Assembly: GCA_964482685.1 (NCBI GenBank)
Contig: CAYZZA010000007.1
Location: forward strand, 1-32,804
DNA: 32,804 nucleotides
Direction: 5' to 3'
DNA from: CAYZZA01 sp964482685
GTDB lineage: Bacteria > Bacillota > Bacilli > Lactobacillales > Carnobacteriaceae_A
In this document: one piece after another, positions 1 through 8,193 of the stretch
How positions within the stretch are numbered: the stretch's first letter is position 1
How the letters are laid out: every line of letters starts with the position of its first letter
Translations under genes and position numbers: made by a program
Notes under the pieces: model-generated
What the model was told of the DNA's origin: nothing
The model's input: the letters and a program-made list of their open reading frames with translations, nothing else
The model's database searches: none

Positions 1-713
1 CCTGTGGTCTCACCAGGCTGAGTCATAATATTACCAATATAAATAACCTTAGCTTTGGACTTTTTAATGGCCTGTGGGATTCCTTTGACTAATAAATTGG
101 GAATAATACTTGTATACAAACTTCCTGGCCCTAAGACGACTAAATCGGCATTCATAATAGATGAAATAACCTTTTTCCCCGCTTTTACTGTGTGGCTCGC
201 GTCACTGGCTGACACGCTGACACGGTTGATTTTTTTTCGTGCTTTAGAGATTTTAGATTCCCCCGACAAACACGACCCATCGCTAAATTCAGCATGCAGC
301 ACAACAGGTTCTTCGGCGGCCGGGTAGACGTGTCCTTTGACGTTCATCATTTGAGACAACAGTTGAATAGCTGTATAAATATTGCCTGTTTGCTCCGCCA
401 TCGCTGCAATAATCAAATTTCCTAATGAATGGTTTCCTAATAAATCCACATCTGGATGAAACCGATATTGAAACATATCAGCATACGCAGCCGGCAAATC
501 AGCCAACGAGACAAGGACATTTCGCAAATCTCCAGGTGGGACTGCATTAAAGGCTTCGCGTAACAAGCCGCTGCTGCCGCCATCGTCTGCTACTGTCACA
601 ATCGCGGTCACATCTGCATCTTTTTCTTTTAAACTTTGCAACAAAACGGGCAGTCCGGTGCCCCCACCCACAACGGTAATGCGTGGTTTTTTGCCTTTTG
701 GTAGCTGTTTCAT
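1..713 (-). CDS. glmR: Gluconeogenesis factor GlmR/YvcK (UDP-sugar-binding), 3' end cut by window edge
   Basis: I translated this by hand from the ATG at 713; 237 residues are visible and the C-terminus lies beyond position 1. Visible motifs are VVGGGTG (residues 14-20), TVADDGGSSG (40-49), PPGDLRN (59-65) and GNHSLGNL (93-100), all hallmarks of the CofD/YvcK nucleotide-sugar-binding fold. In Bacillus the family is needed for growth on gluconeogenic carbon, binds UDP-GlcNAc and stimulates GlmS; that is family knowledge. The start codon overlaps the rapZ stop as ATGA, so the two are translationally coupled. In Bacillota the next gene is usually whiA, which would lie just outside the window. 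The family is about 320 residues, so roughly a quarter is missing here. Confidence 0.93.
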   Translation of the reverse strand, partial: MKQLPKGKKPRITVVGGGTGLPVLLQSLKEKDADVTAIVTVADDGGSSGLLREAFNAVPPGDLRNVLVSLADLPAAYADMFQYRFHPDVDLLGNHSLGNLIIAAMAEQTGNIYTAIQLLSQMMNVKGHVYPAAEEPVVLHAEFSDGSCLSGESKISKARKKINRVSVSASDASHTVKAGKKVISSIMNADLVVLGPGSLYTSIIPNLLVKGIPQAIKKSKAKVIYIGNIMTQPGETT

Positions 714-1597
714 GACCGATTCACAGACTCCTTTACCCGAGACTTGTCTCGGTGAGTAATGTGGGTAATGTACCCAGCTTCTTTAAATCTAGTTGCGATA
801 CGTTCGATTAACGCAACCGAACGGTGTTTGCCCCCTGTACAACCAATCGCAATTGTCACAGTTTGTTTGCCTTCTTTTTGATAACCTGGAAGACAAAAAT
901 CCAACAAATCAGTAAATTTCGTATAAAAGATTTCTGTTTCGGGTTGACTCATCACATAGTCATAGACCGCTTTGTCTTGACCAGTTTGCGGACGAAGCGC
1001 ATCGATGTAATGCGGGTTCGGTAGAAACCGAACGTCCATCACAATATCTGCGTCGATGGGTACGCTGTATTTAAAACCAAACGACACAAATTGAACTTGG
1101 AACACGGATTCTGTCAACTCCGCAAACTGAGTCATGATTTTTCCTTTTAGTTCTCTTGGACTGACATCAGTAGTATTTAGAACCAACTCTGATTTTTCTT
1201 TAATGGATTGTAATTGCTCTCGCTCTAGACGAATGCCTTCGGTCAAACGACCATCGGGTGCCATCGGATGGGAACGACGGGTTTCTTTGTAGCGAGAGAC
1301 CAACTCTTCATCCGTAGCATCCATAAACAAAATTCGGGTTGTCACAAATGAATGACGGCGAAGAGTGTCAAGCGACTGTTCTAGCTCTTCGAAGAAATCA
1401 CCAGAGCGTAAATCCATCACCAAAGCAATTTTGTTTTCATCGCCTCTTTCATGGATCAACTCCCAAAATTTGGGCAACAAAGCTGGAGGCATATTGTCTA
1501 CACAATAATACCCCATATCTTCAAAACTCTGCATGGCCACTGTTTTTCCAGCTCCACTCATTCCCGTAATAATGAAAATTTCAACATGCTCATCCAT
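710..1597 (-). CDS. rapZ: RapZ/YvcJ family nucleotide-binding protein
   Basis: This 295-residue protein is the usual family length. The N-terminus carries a P-loop, GMSGAGKT, at residues 12-19, followed by YCVDNMP (31-37) and MDLRSG (61-66). The C-terminal half carries FLPNP (191-195) and GCTGGKHRSV (252-261), the conserved C-terminal domain block. E. coli RapZ is an RNase adaptor that controls GlmS through small RNAs. The Bacillus homologue YvcJ hydrolyses GTP and affects competence; whether it binds RNA there is less clear. The gene heads the rapZ-glmR operon, with a purine-rich ribosome site just before the ATG at 1597 and a promoter at 1637-1665. Adjacency to glmR suggests a shared link to amino-sugar control, which is inference. 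Confidence 0.95.
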   Translation of the reverse strand: MDEHVEIFIITGMSGAGKTVAMQSFEDMGYYCVDNMPPALLPKFWELIHERGDENKIALVMDLRSGDFFEELEQSLDTLRRHSFVTTRILFMDATDEELVSRYKETRRSHPMAPDGRLTEGIRLEREQLQSIKEKSELVLNTTDVSPRELKGKIMTQFAELTESVFQVQFVSFGFKYSVPIDADIVMDVRFLPNPHYIDALRPQTGQDKAVYDYVMSQPETEIFYTKFTDLLDFCLPGYQKEGKQTVTIAIGCTGGKHRSVALIERIATRFKEAGYITHITHRDKSRVKESVNRS

Positions 1598-1636
1598 TCC
1601 CTATCCCTCTTCTCTTTGATCACCCACGCTTCTGTT

Positions 1637-1665
1637 AGTATAACGTTCCGGGTGTGTCATGTACA
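1637..1665 (-). promoter_or_regulatory. Sigma-A type promoter of rapZ-glmR
   Basis: On the minus strand there is a -35 TGTACA (1665-1660, 4 of 6), a 17-bp spacer and a -10 TATACT (1642-1637, 5 of 6). It lies about 40 bp before the rapZ start and just downstream of the pgm terminator. Confidence 0.6.
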
Positions 1666-1720
1666 GGTCTATCGATTGGTGTGTGCGAACACACACGTAT
1701 AACGGCCTTCTTTTGTACAT

Positions 1721-1755
1721 AAAAAAGAGGATCCACATGCGACATCCTCTTTTTT
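1721..1755 (-). terminator. Intrinsic terminator of pgm
   Basis: The inverted arms AAAAAAGAGGAT and ATCCTCTTTTTT flank an 11-nt loop. On the minus strand the 3' arm ends in a T run, 32 bp after the pgm stop. Confidence 0.85.
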
Positions 1756-1786
1756 CCTTTCTTGTATTCAATTGCGCACTTTTGGT

Positions 1787-3514
1787 TTACTCAAGAATTT
1801 GGGTCATCTCTGTTTCCAATTTGGCTAACTTAGTCACAGCCTCTTCTTTGGTTGGGCTCTTTACAGCCAAGTATACTTTTATTTTTGGTTCGGTACCTGA
1901 CGGACGAATCGCAATCCAACTACCGTCTGCCAAATGAAACTTTAAAGCAGCCGCAAGAGGGGATCCAAGTGGTCTTTGGGTACCGTCTTGAGTCGTCTGT
2001 ATTCCTTTTAAGTAGTCTTCTCGCACACGCACTTCTTGTCCAGCAAAAGAAGAAGGCGGCGTGTCTTGGAGCGACGCAATGATTTGGGCAATCTTTTCCG
2101 CACCGTCTAATCCATCCATCGTAACCGAAAGTGTTTTTTCTTCGTAGTAGCCATACTCTTGGTACAACTGGTCTAACGCATCAAACAATGTCCGGTTTTG
2201 TTCTTTATGGTATGCCGCAACTTCAGATGCAAGCACCAGTGCTTGAATGGCGTCCTTGTCACGTACAAATGGTTGAATCAAGTACCCATAACTTTCTTCA
2301 AAACCAAACAAAAATGTATAGTCATCTGTTTGTTCATATGCTTCAATTTTTTCTGCAATAAATTTAAATCCAGTCAACACATTCTCTGTAGCGATGCCAT
2401 ATCGCGTGGCAATCTCCGCTGGCAATTCACTGGAGACAATGGATTTCACAAGTACACCGTTCGACGGAAGCGTCTGCTTTGTTTTATGTACAGTTAAAAT
2501 GTACTCCAGCAGCAAAGCCCCTATTTGGTTGCCTGTTAAAACCTCATACTCGCCAGTAGACGTTTTGGCTGCGATGCCTAAGCGGTCTGCATCTGGATCG
2601 GTTGCGACTAATAAATCGGCGTCAAACTTTTTCCCTAGTTGGATAGCGTACGCAAATGCTTCTGGGTCTTCTGGATTAGGCGAACGGACTGTGCCAAACT
2701 CAGGTTCGGGGTCTGCTTGTTCGGCCACGACGTGTACGTTTGAAAAACCGGCTTGTTCTAACGCCTTCACTCCAAGCATATGCCCCGTTCCATGTAACGG
2801 ACTAAACACAACAGACAACGTACTCCCCATTCGCTCCAATAACGCAGAGTCTTGGGTGACGGTGCGCATCTTGTGTAGGTACGCATCGTCTACGTCTTGT
2901 CCAATCATAGTCAACAAACCTGTCTCACGTAAAGTCGCCTCTTCCACAACAGGAATGTCCAAAGGATGCTGAATGGCACGCACAAAGGACGTCAACTTAT
3001 CGGCATCCACTGGCGGCATCTGGGCACCGTCTGGTCCATACACTTTGAAGCCGTTGTAAGCAGCGGGGTTGTGACTTGCTGTAATCATAATTCCCGCAGC
3101 TGCCTTTAAATGGCGGACGCCAAAAGACAACTCAGGGGTCGGACGCAACTCTTCAAACACATAACTCCGGATGCCATGCGCTCCTAGCGTTTTGGCTGCT
3201 TCTAACGCAAATGTAGCGGAGTAATGCCTTGGGTCGTACGCAATCACAACACCTTGTTTTTTGGCTTTTGGGCCCTTTTCCTCAATCAAACGAGCCAAGC
3301 CTTCGGTAGCTTGACGAACCGTGTATACGTTCATGCGGTTGATTCCCGCACCTAAAAGACCGCGCATCCCGGCAGTTCCAAATTCTAGGGGAGCATAAAA
3401 AGCTTCTTTTTGCTCTTGTTCTGTATAATTTTGGAGTTCTTTTTTCATTTCTGGATCTAGTTTTTCATGTTCGGCCCATTCTGCATACGTCTCTTTCCAG
3501 TTCACTGTCATCAT
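1787..3514 (-). CDS. pgcA: Alpha-phosphoglucomutase / phosphomannomutase (PgcA type)
   Basis: This 575-residue member of the alpha-D-phosphohexomutase superfamily interconverts glucose 6-phosphate and glucose 1-phosphate, feeding GalU. All four active-site loops are visible: TASHNP with the phosphoserine at S147, metal-binding DPDADR (306-311), sugar-binding GFEESYG (404-410), and a C-terminal phosphate loop RPSGTEPK near residue 540. The length fits the PgcA subfamily rather than the shorter GlmM. The start is uncertain. The ribosome site AAAAGG abuts the two ATG codons at 3514 and 3511, whereas a GTG at 3505 sits 9 nt from it. The gene is monocistronic, with an extended -10 promoter upstream and a strong terminator downstream. 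Confidence 0.95.
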   Translation of the reverse strand: MMTVNWKETYAEWAEHEKLDPEMKKELQNYTEQEQKEAFYAPLEFGTAGMRGLLGAGINRMNVYTVRQATEGLARLIEEKGPKAKKQGVVIAYDPRHYSATFALEAAKTLGAHGIRSYVFEELRPTPELSFGVRHLKAAAGIMITASHNPAAYNGFKVYGPDGAQMPPVDADKLTSFVRAIQHPLDIPVVEEATLRETGLLTMIGQDVDDAYLHKMRTVTQDSALLERMGSTLSVVFSPLHGTGHMLGVKALEQAGFSNVHVVAEQADPEPEFGTVRSPNPEDPEAFAYAIQLGKKFDADLLVATDPDADRLGIAAKTSTGEYEVLTGNQIGALLLEYILTVHKTKQTLPSNGVLVKSIVSSELPAEIATRYGIATENVLTGFKFIAEKIEAYEQTDDYTFLFGFEESYGYLIQPFVRDKDAIQALVLASEVAAYHKEQNRTLFDALDQLYQEYGYYEEKTLSVTMDGLDGAEKIAQIIASLQDTPPSSFAGQEVRVREDYLKGIQTTQDGTQRPLGSPLAAALKFHLADGSWIAIRPSGTEPKIKVYLAVKSPTKEEAVTKLAKLETEMTQILE

Positions 3515-3551
3515 CCTTTTCTTCTCTAACCTTTCGTTAGTTTTCCCCTTA

Positions 3552-3560
3552 AGTATAGCA
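3552..3560 (-). promoter_or_regulatory. Extended -10 promoter of pgm
   Basis: The minus strand reads TGC followed by TATACT (3557-3552), an extended -10 element. The -35 is poor. It lies about 40 bp upstream of pgm. Confidence 0.5.
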
Positions 3561-3580
3561 TGTTTCTAGACTGTTTCATA

Positions 3581-3612
3581 AAAAAAAGAGCGGGAGAATG
3601 CTCCCGCTCTTT
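3581..3612 (-). terminator. Intrinsic terminator of trxB
   Basis: A perfect 12-bp stem (AAAGAGCGGGAG and its complement) with a 4-nt loop is followed on the minus strand by a run of T. It begins 8 bp after the trxB stop. Confidence 0.9.
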
Positions 3613-3620
3613 CAACTTCT

Positions 3621-4574
3621 TTACTTCGTTTCTGCTAAACGCTCTTTTAATTCTTCCACATAACTAAAGACATCGTTTCCAGCTAAACTTCCATCTCCAA
3701 CAGCCGTTGCGACTTGTCTAAGAGGTGTTTGGCGTACGTCTCCCACGGCATAAATACCAGGAACACGTGTGGACATGACTTCGTTGGTTTCAATCCAACC
3801 TTCGGCATCTGTAATGTCAAGATCACTAAAGGCTTCTGAATTTGGCAAGACTCCTACGTAGATAAAGACCCCGTCTGTGTCAACGTGACTGGTTTCGCCA
3901 GTTTTAACGTTTTTGATTTGAACACCGGTCACATTGCTGCCATTTCCGGTAATCTCTTCAACGACAGAATCCCAAATAAAGTGTATTTTTTCATTTTTAA
4001 AGGCACGTTCTTGTAAAATTTGTTGTGCACGAAGTTCATCTCGTCTGTGGATGATCGTGACGCTTTTAGCAAATTGTGTCAAGTAGGTTCCTTCTTCAAC
4101 CGCAGAGTCTCCCCCACCGACAACGACAATGTCTTTGCCTTTAAAGAAAGCACCATCACAAACGGCACAGTATGACACACCGCCTCCACTATAAGAGTCT
4201 TCTCCGGTTACGTTTAACTTTCTGTGTTCGGCTCCTGTTGAGGCAATCACCGCACGAGTACGGTAGACTTTGTCATCGGTGATCACTTCTTTGTATGTGC
4301 CTTTGTCTACGACTTTTTGGACGTTTGCGTATTCATACTCGGCTCCAAATCCTTGAGCGCCATCAAACATGTTGACTGCTAATTCAGGTCCAGTTATCTT
4401 TTTAAAACCACTGTAATTTTCAATTTCAGCTGTGTTGTTTAACTGTCCACCAGGCAGACCACGCTCTAACAACAACGTGTCTAAATTGGAGCGTGACGCA
4501 TAAAGTGCTGCGGTCATGCCTCCAGGACCTGCGCCTAAGACAATTACATCATATATTTTTTCTAACGTTTGCAT
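3621..4574 (-). CDS. trxB: Thioredoxin reductase (NADPH, FAD)
   Basis: The enzyme transfers electrons from NADPH through FAD and a dithiol to thioredoxin. Counted from the chosen start (317 residues), the FAD motif GAGPGG is at about 14-19, the redox pair CAVC at C136 and C139, and the NADPH-binding GGGDSA at about 153-158. The reading frame extends two codons further to a TTG at 4580. I prefer the ATG at 4574 because AAGGGG lies 7 nt before it. The gene has its own promoter, and an 8-bp inverted repeat brackets the -10, suggesting repressor control. The upstream TPR gene ends only about 65 bp away. Length is normal for the family. Confidence 0.96.
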   Translation of the reverse strand: MQTLEKIYDVIVLGAGPGGMTAALYASRSNLDTLLLERGLPGGQLNNTAEIENYSGFKKITGPELAVNMFDGAQGFGAEYEYANVQKVVDKGTYKEVITDDKVYRTRAVIASTGAEHRKLNVTGEDSYSGGGVSYCAVCDGAFFKGKDIVVVGGGDSAVEEGTYLTQFAKSVTIIHRRDELRAQQILQERAFKNEKIHFIWDSVVEEITGNGSNVTGVQIKNVKTGETSHVDTDGVFIYVGVLPNSEAFSDLDITDAEGWIETNEVMSTRVPGIYAVGDVRQTPLRQVATAVGDGSLAGNDVFSYVEELKERLAETK

Positions 4575-4599
4575 CGTCAAACCCCTTCCATCTTGCTTC

Positions 4600-4636
4600 T
4601 TACTTACTATTATAACACTTATTTTTTGTAAGTAAA
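4600..4636 (-). promoter_or_regulatory. trxB promoter with flanking inverted repeat (possible operator)
   Basis: On the minus strand there is a -35 TTTACT (4636-4631), a 16-bp spacer and a consensus -10 TATAAT (4614-4609) preceded by TGT. The 8-bp arms TTACTTAC (4600-4607) and GTAAGTAA (4628-4635), separated by 20 bp, are exact inverted copies; one overlaps the -35 and the other lies just past the -10. Confidence 0.7.
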
Positions 4637-4639
4637 CCT

Positions 4640-5068
4640 CTAGCGTGGAAACACGAGCCCTTCAGCTTGAATTGTCTCTACAAATTCACGTGCTTCTTGT
4701 GCATATTCGCCGTCAGGATGACAGGCTAAATAGTAATTGGCCAAAGAAAGTGCGTGGTTGTAGCGTTCTAAATAGGCATAGTTATTGGCTTGAAAATACA
4801 ACATCTCTGGATACGTAGACGCTTGGACTTTCAAGACGTTTTCAAAAATAGCCATCGATGCCTCAAACCGGCCAGCATATTGTTCCAACAAAGCGACTTG
4901 ACACATGCCGTAAGCCCATTCTTCTTCTGTCTCGCACAAACTCGCTCCGCGGTCAAAGCAATGGGTTGCCTGATCAATCTCCCCGACGTCAAATGCTTGT
5001 CCTCCGCGTTCGTAGTACAACTCACTACTTGGAACGAGTGGCACAATTCTTTTTTCTAGCTTGTTCAT
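4640..5068 (-). CDS. Small tetratricopeptide-repeat protein, function unknown
   Basis: This acidic protein of 142 residues is built from helical pairs. Blocks such as YYERGGQAFDVGEIDQATHC, EWAYGMCQVALLEQYAGRFE and ALSLANYYLACHPDGEYAQE match the TPR pattern (W/L-G-Y-A-F-P spacing). No signal peptide, membrane segment or catalytic motif is visible, so it is probably a cytoplasmic protein-interaction scaffold. The frame opens at 5083, but GAGG at 5081-5078 sits 9 nt before the ATG at 5068, which I take as the start. It lies between galU, which has its own terminator, and trxB. Small TPR proteins near trxB are common in Lactobacillales, but I know of no assigned role. Confidence 0.75.
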   Translation of the reverse strand: MNKLEKRIVPLVPSSELYYERGGQAFDVGEIDQATHCFDRGASLCETEEEWAYGMCQVALLEQYAGRFEASMAIFENVLKVQASTYPEMLYFQANNYAYLERYNHALSLANYYLACHPDGEYAQEAREFVETIQAEGLVFPR

Positions 5069-5127
5069 GTTGCTCATCCTCATCTAACGAAATGGTACAT
5101 GGTATCATTCGTTTCTTTTTTTCAGAC

Positions 5128-5160
5128 AAAAGAACGCTTTTCTTTGACAAGAAAAAGCGC
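5128..5160 (-). terminator. Intrinsic terminator of galU
   Basis: On the minus strand CGCTTTTTCTT and AAGAAAAGCG form a stem with one bulged T, followed by TTCTTTT. It lies 15 bp after the galU stop. Confidence 0.75.
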
Positions 5161-5174
5161 ACTTTTATGCGTGG

Positions 5175-6056
5175 TTAACTTTGTCTCAAATCATCTGCTA
5201 AAGACAAGACATACGCAGTCAATTCATCTTTAATTTCTGGGTGCTTGAGACCATACTCAATACTTGTTTTCATAAACCCAAATTTGTCTCCGACATCATT
5301 ACGCGTGCCTGTAAATTCTTTTGCGTAAACTGGTTGTGTTTTATTCAATCGGTCTATGGCATCGGTGAGTTGAATTTCTCCACCGGCACCTGGTGCTTGC
5401 GTCTCCAACATGGAAAAGATGTCGGGTGTCAGCAAGTAGCGGCCAATAATCGCCAAATCACTCGGTGCTTCTTCAGGTGTCGGCTTTTCCACAAAAGCAT
5501 CTACTTCATACAATTTATTTTTGGCAGAACCTTTCGGGGCAATGATTCCGTACTTAGAGGTTTCTTCTTTAGGTACTTTCATCACCGCGATGGCAGACGA
5601 ACCCGTTTCTTCATACGCCTGCATCAACTGTTTGGTTAAGGGAACGTCATCTTCCATTAAATCATCCCCAAGCATCACCACAAACGGTTCGTCTCCAACA
5701 AAGGCTTTCGCTTGGAGGACCGCATGTCCCAATCCTTTTGGATACGGTTGGCGCGTAAAATACATGTTTAACCCTGTGGTTTCTTCCACAAGTTTAAGCA
5801 ATTCATCTTTTTCTTTGTCGCGTAAGTTGTCTTCCAATTCAGGATTCGAGTCAAAATGATCTTCAATCGGGCGTTTGTTTTTCCCTGTAATAATCAAAAT
5901 ATCTTCGATTCCTGATTGGAGCGCTTCTTCGACAATAAATTGAATCGTTGGCTTGTCAACAATCGGCAGCATCTCTTTTGGAGTCGCTTTGGTTGCGGGT
6001 AAAAAGCGTGTCCCGAGTCCCGCAGCGGGAATAACGGCTTTGCGTACTTTTTTCAT
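5175..6056 (-). CDS. galU: UTP--glucose-1-phosphate uridylyltransferase
   Basis: GalU makes UDP-glucose from UTP and glucose 1-phosphate, the product of the nearby phosphoglucomutase. UDP-glucose feeds glycolipid anchors and wall glycosylation. The 293-residue protein carries the nucleotidyltransferase signature GLGTRFLPATKATPKEM near residues 14-30, MLGDD in the middle and VEKP further on; length is typical. AAAGGGG stands 7 nt before the ATG at 6056. The gene follows gpsA after 17 bp, so the two are very likely co-transcribed, and a terminator follows directly. Confidence 0.96.
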   Translation of the reverse strand: MKKVRKAVIPAAGLGTRFLPATKATPKEMLPIVDKPTIQFIVEEALQSGIEDILIITGKNKRPIEDHFDSNPELEDNLRDKEKDELLKLVEETTGLNMYFTRQPYPKGLGHAVLQAKAFVGDEPFVVMLGDDLMEDDVPLTKQLMQAYEETGSSAIAVMKVPKEETSKYGIIAPKGSAKNKLYEVDAFVEKPTPEEAPSDLAIIGRYLLTPDIFSMLETQAPGAGGEIQLTDAIDRLNKTQPVYAKEFTGTRNDVGDKFGFMKTSIEYGLKHPEIKDELTAYVLSLADDLRQS

Positions 6057-6073
6057 ATAGAGACCCCTTTCAC

Positions 6074-7075
6074 TTATTCAGATTTTCCTTCTCGCTTCAT
6101 CAATAAGGATATCATATCTGCTGGATTTTTCTCTTCATAAAGGGTTTGGTACAAAGCTTCTGTAATAGGCATCGAGATTCCTTTTTCCTTGGCCAATTCA
6201 TAGGCAGCTTTTGTTGTAAAGACCCCTTCCACCACCATTTTAGAGGTTCCCATTATTTCGTCAAGTGTTTGTCCTTGCCCCAGCTTGTATCCTGCTTGCC
6301 AATTCCGTGAATGTGTGCTTGTACAGGTCACAATCAAATCGCCCATCCCGCTCAAGCCCAAAAAGGTAATGGGGTCTGCGCCAAACGCAACCCCGAGGCG
6401 CGTAATTTCAGCTAAGCCACGAGTCATCAATGCGGCTTTGGCATTGTCACCATAGCCTAATCCACTTAGTACACCGGCACAAACCGCAATAATGTTCTTC
6501 AACGCGCCACCTATTTCAACTCCAATCACGTCTTCGTTTGTGTAAACACGGAAAAACTCATTTAAAAAGAGCGCTTGGACTTCTTTGGCCGCTTCTTTAT
6601 CAATGGAGGCAGCGGTGATAGTCGTGACGTCTTTGACAGCCACTTCTTCCGCGTGACTCGGACCAGATAAAACGACTAGACCAGTTCGTTTGTCTGCACT
6701 AATTTCTTCTTCCAATACAAGGGACAAACGACTATGTGTTCCTTGTTCCAATCCCTTGCTGGCATGTACTATCAAAACTGGCTTTGTCAGCAACGCGTCT
6801 ACTTCTTTGGCGACTCCACGCATGGCACTTGTAGGGACAACAAACAAGACCACCGATACTCCGTCTAGCGCGTCTGCCAAATTCGTGTAGCCTTTTAAAT
6901 CTTCTGGAAGAGCGACTCCTGGCAAGAAGTGCTCACTTGTATGCTTTGTGTTGATTTCTTCAATTTGTGCAGGCATGTTGCTATACAATCTCGCTTCATG
7001 TCCATTGTGGTGCAAAACAGTCGCAAGTCCAAGTCCCCAAGAACCTGCTCCAATTACAGCTATTTTCTTCTTCAT
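6074..7075 (-). CDS. gpsA: Glycerol-3-phosphate dehydrogenase [NAD(P)+]
   Basis: GpsA reduces dihydroxyacetone phosphate to sn-glycerol 3-phosphate, the backbone of phospholipids and of polyglycerol-phosphate lipoteichoic acid. The 333-residue protein starts with a Rossmann motif GAGSWG (residues 9-14), then SGPSHAEEV (about 137-145) and GGALKN with the catalytic lysine K193. A TTG at 7084 could extend the frame by three codons, but AAAGGAG is too close to it, so the ATG at 7075 is preferred. It heads a gpsA-galU operon. The 236-bp gap to lgt holds no clear terminator, so read-through from hprK-lgt is possible. Confidence 0.95.
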   Translation of the reverse strand: MKKKIAVIGAGSWGLGLATVLHHNGHEARLYSNMPAQIEEINTKHTSEHFLPGVALPEDLKGYTNLADALDGVSVVLFVVPTSAMRGVAKEVDALLTKPVLIVHASKGLEQGTHSRLSLVLEEEISADKRTGLVVLSGPSHAEEVAVKDVTTITAASIDKEAAKEVQALFLNEFFRVYTNEDVIGVEIGGALKNIIAVCAGVLSGLGYGDNAKAALMTRGLAEITRLGVAFGADPITFLGLSGMGDLIVTCTSTHSRNWQAGYKLGQGQTLDEIMGTSKMVVEGVFTTKAAYELAKEKGISMPITEALYQTLYEEKNPADMISLLMKREGKSE

Positions 7076-7311
7076 CGTATTCAAAACTCCTTTGTTGATC
7101 GTGCGATCTATTTGTTTAATTGTTTCTTATTTGTGGATCATTCTTCTTTCTGAGTTAACTTTCTTTTGAGTGAGCCCTCTTTTAATTTCTTTGTCTCAAG
7201 GGATTCTATTTTGCCATTCCTTTTAAGTATGTTGCATTCGTACATGTCTCACTATTGCTTGCCTGTATCTTTGAGATAATCTCCTCGTATTTTTTCGTGC
7301 GTGTGGTGTGT

Positions 7312-8178
7312 CTAGTTTTTCATTCTTTTTTCCAAGCGTACCTCTGGATCGGTTCCTTCCATATAGTACGGAACTTCGGGATAAATGTATCGTCTACGGT
7401 ACCATACAAGTCCGAGTGCGCCAAGGACAAAAATTAAGGAAAGGGCTTGTGAAATACGTAAAGGTGTTCCTGGGACATACAAACTATCTGTCCGCATTCC
7501 TTCAATAAAGAAACGTCCCGCTCCGTACCAAATCACATAAGATAAGACAACTTCTCCACGACGAAACAGCTCTTTGCGGTGGCGGAAAGCCAACAACAAC
7601 ACGACGCCCAACAAGCTCCACAACGATTCATATAAAAAGGTGGGATGGTAAAACGTGCCTTTGATGTTCATTTGTTTGATGATAAATTCAGGCAAAAACA
7701 ATGATTCCAAAAATGCACGCGACACAGCTTCACCATGTGCTTCTTGGTTCATAAAGTTTCCCCAACGCCCAATCGATTGAGCAAGCAACACCGCTGGTGC
7801 GAGAATATCTAACAGCAACCAAATCGGAATGGCACGTTTTTTTGAAAACCAGACAATCGTAAAGGCTCCCGCAATCAGCCCTCCATAAATGGCCAATCCC
7901 CCTTCCCAAATCGCAAAGATTTGCAAGGGACGTTGGGCGTAATACCCAAATTCAAACAACACATAATACAACCGGGCTCCTAAAAACCCAATGGGAATCA
8001 TCCATAGGGACAAGTCAATAATATCTTCTTCGTTTAGCCCACGCTTTTCTGCTTCTTTTGTACTCAGCCAAATTGCCAAAAACATGGCTACCCCAATGAT
8101 CACGCCATACCACCTTACGCTCAGTGGGCCTAGTTTAAAGGCAATTGGGTCTAATGCGCCTATTACTATCTCTGTCAT
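7312..8178 (-). CDS. lgt: Prolipoprotein diacylglyceryl transferase
   Basis: Lgt is an integral membrane enzyme that moves a diacylglyceryl group from phosphatidylglycerol to the lipobox cysteine of prelipoproteins, the first step of lipoprotein maturation. The 288-residue protein has about seven hydrophobic segments and the family signature GRWGNFMNQEAHG at residues 137-149. A GTFYHPTFLYES block follows near 173-184. AAAGGAG precedes the ATG at 8178 by a good distance. It begins 15 bp after the hprK stop, a conserved hprK-lgt pair. The C-terminal tail is short and charged, as expected for a cytoplasmic end. Confidence 0.95.
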   Translation of the reverse strand: MTEIVIGALDPIAFKLGPLSVRWYGVIIGVAMFLAIWLSTKEAEKRGLNEEDIIDLSLWMIPIGFLGARLYYVLFEFGYYAQRPLQIFAIWEGGLAIYGGLIAGAFTIVWFSKKRAIPIWLLLDILAPAVLLAQSIGRWGNFMNQEAHGEAVSRAFLESLFLPEFIIKQMNIKGTFYHPTFLYESLWSLLGVVLLLAFRHRKELFRRGEVVLSYVIWYGAGRFFIEGMRTDSLYVPGTPLRISQALSLIFVLGALGLVWYRRRYIYPEVPYYMEGTDPEVRLEKRMKN

Positions 8179-8193
8179 TGTCTCTCTCCTTTA

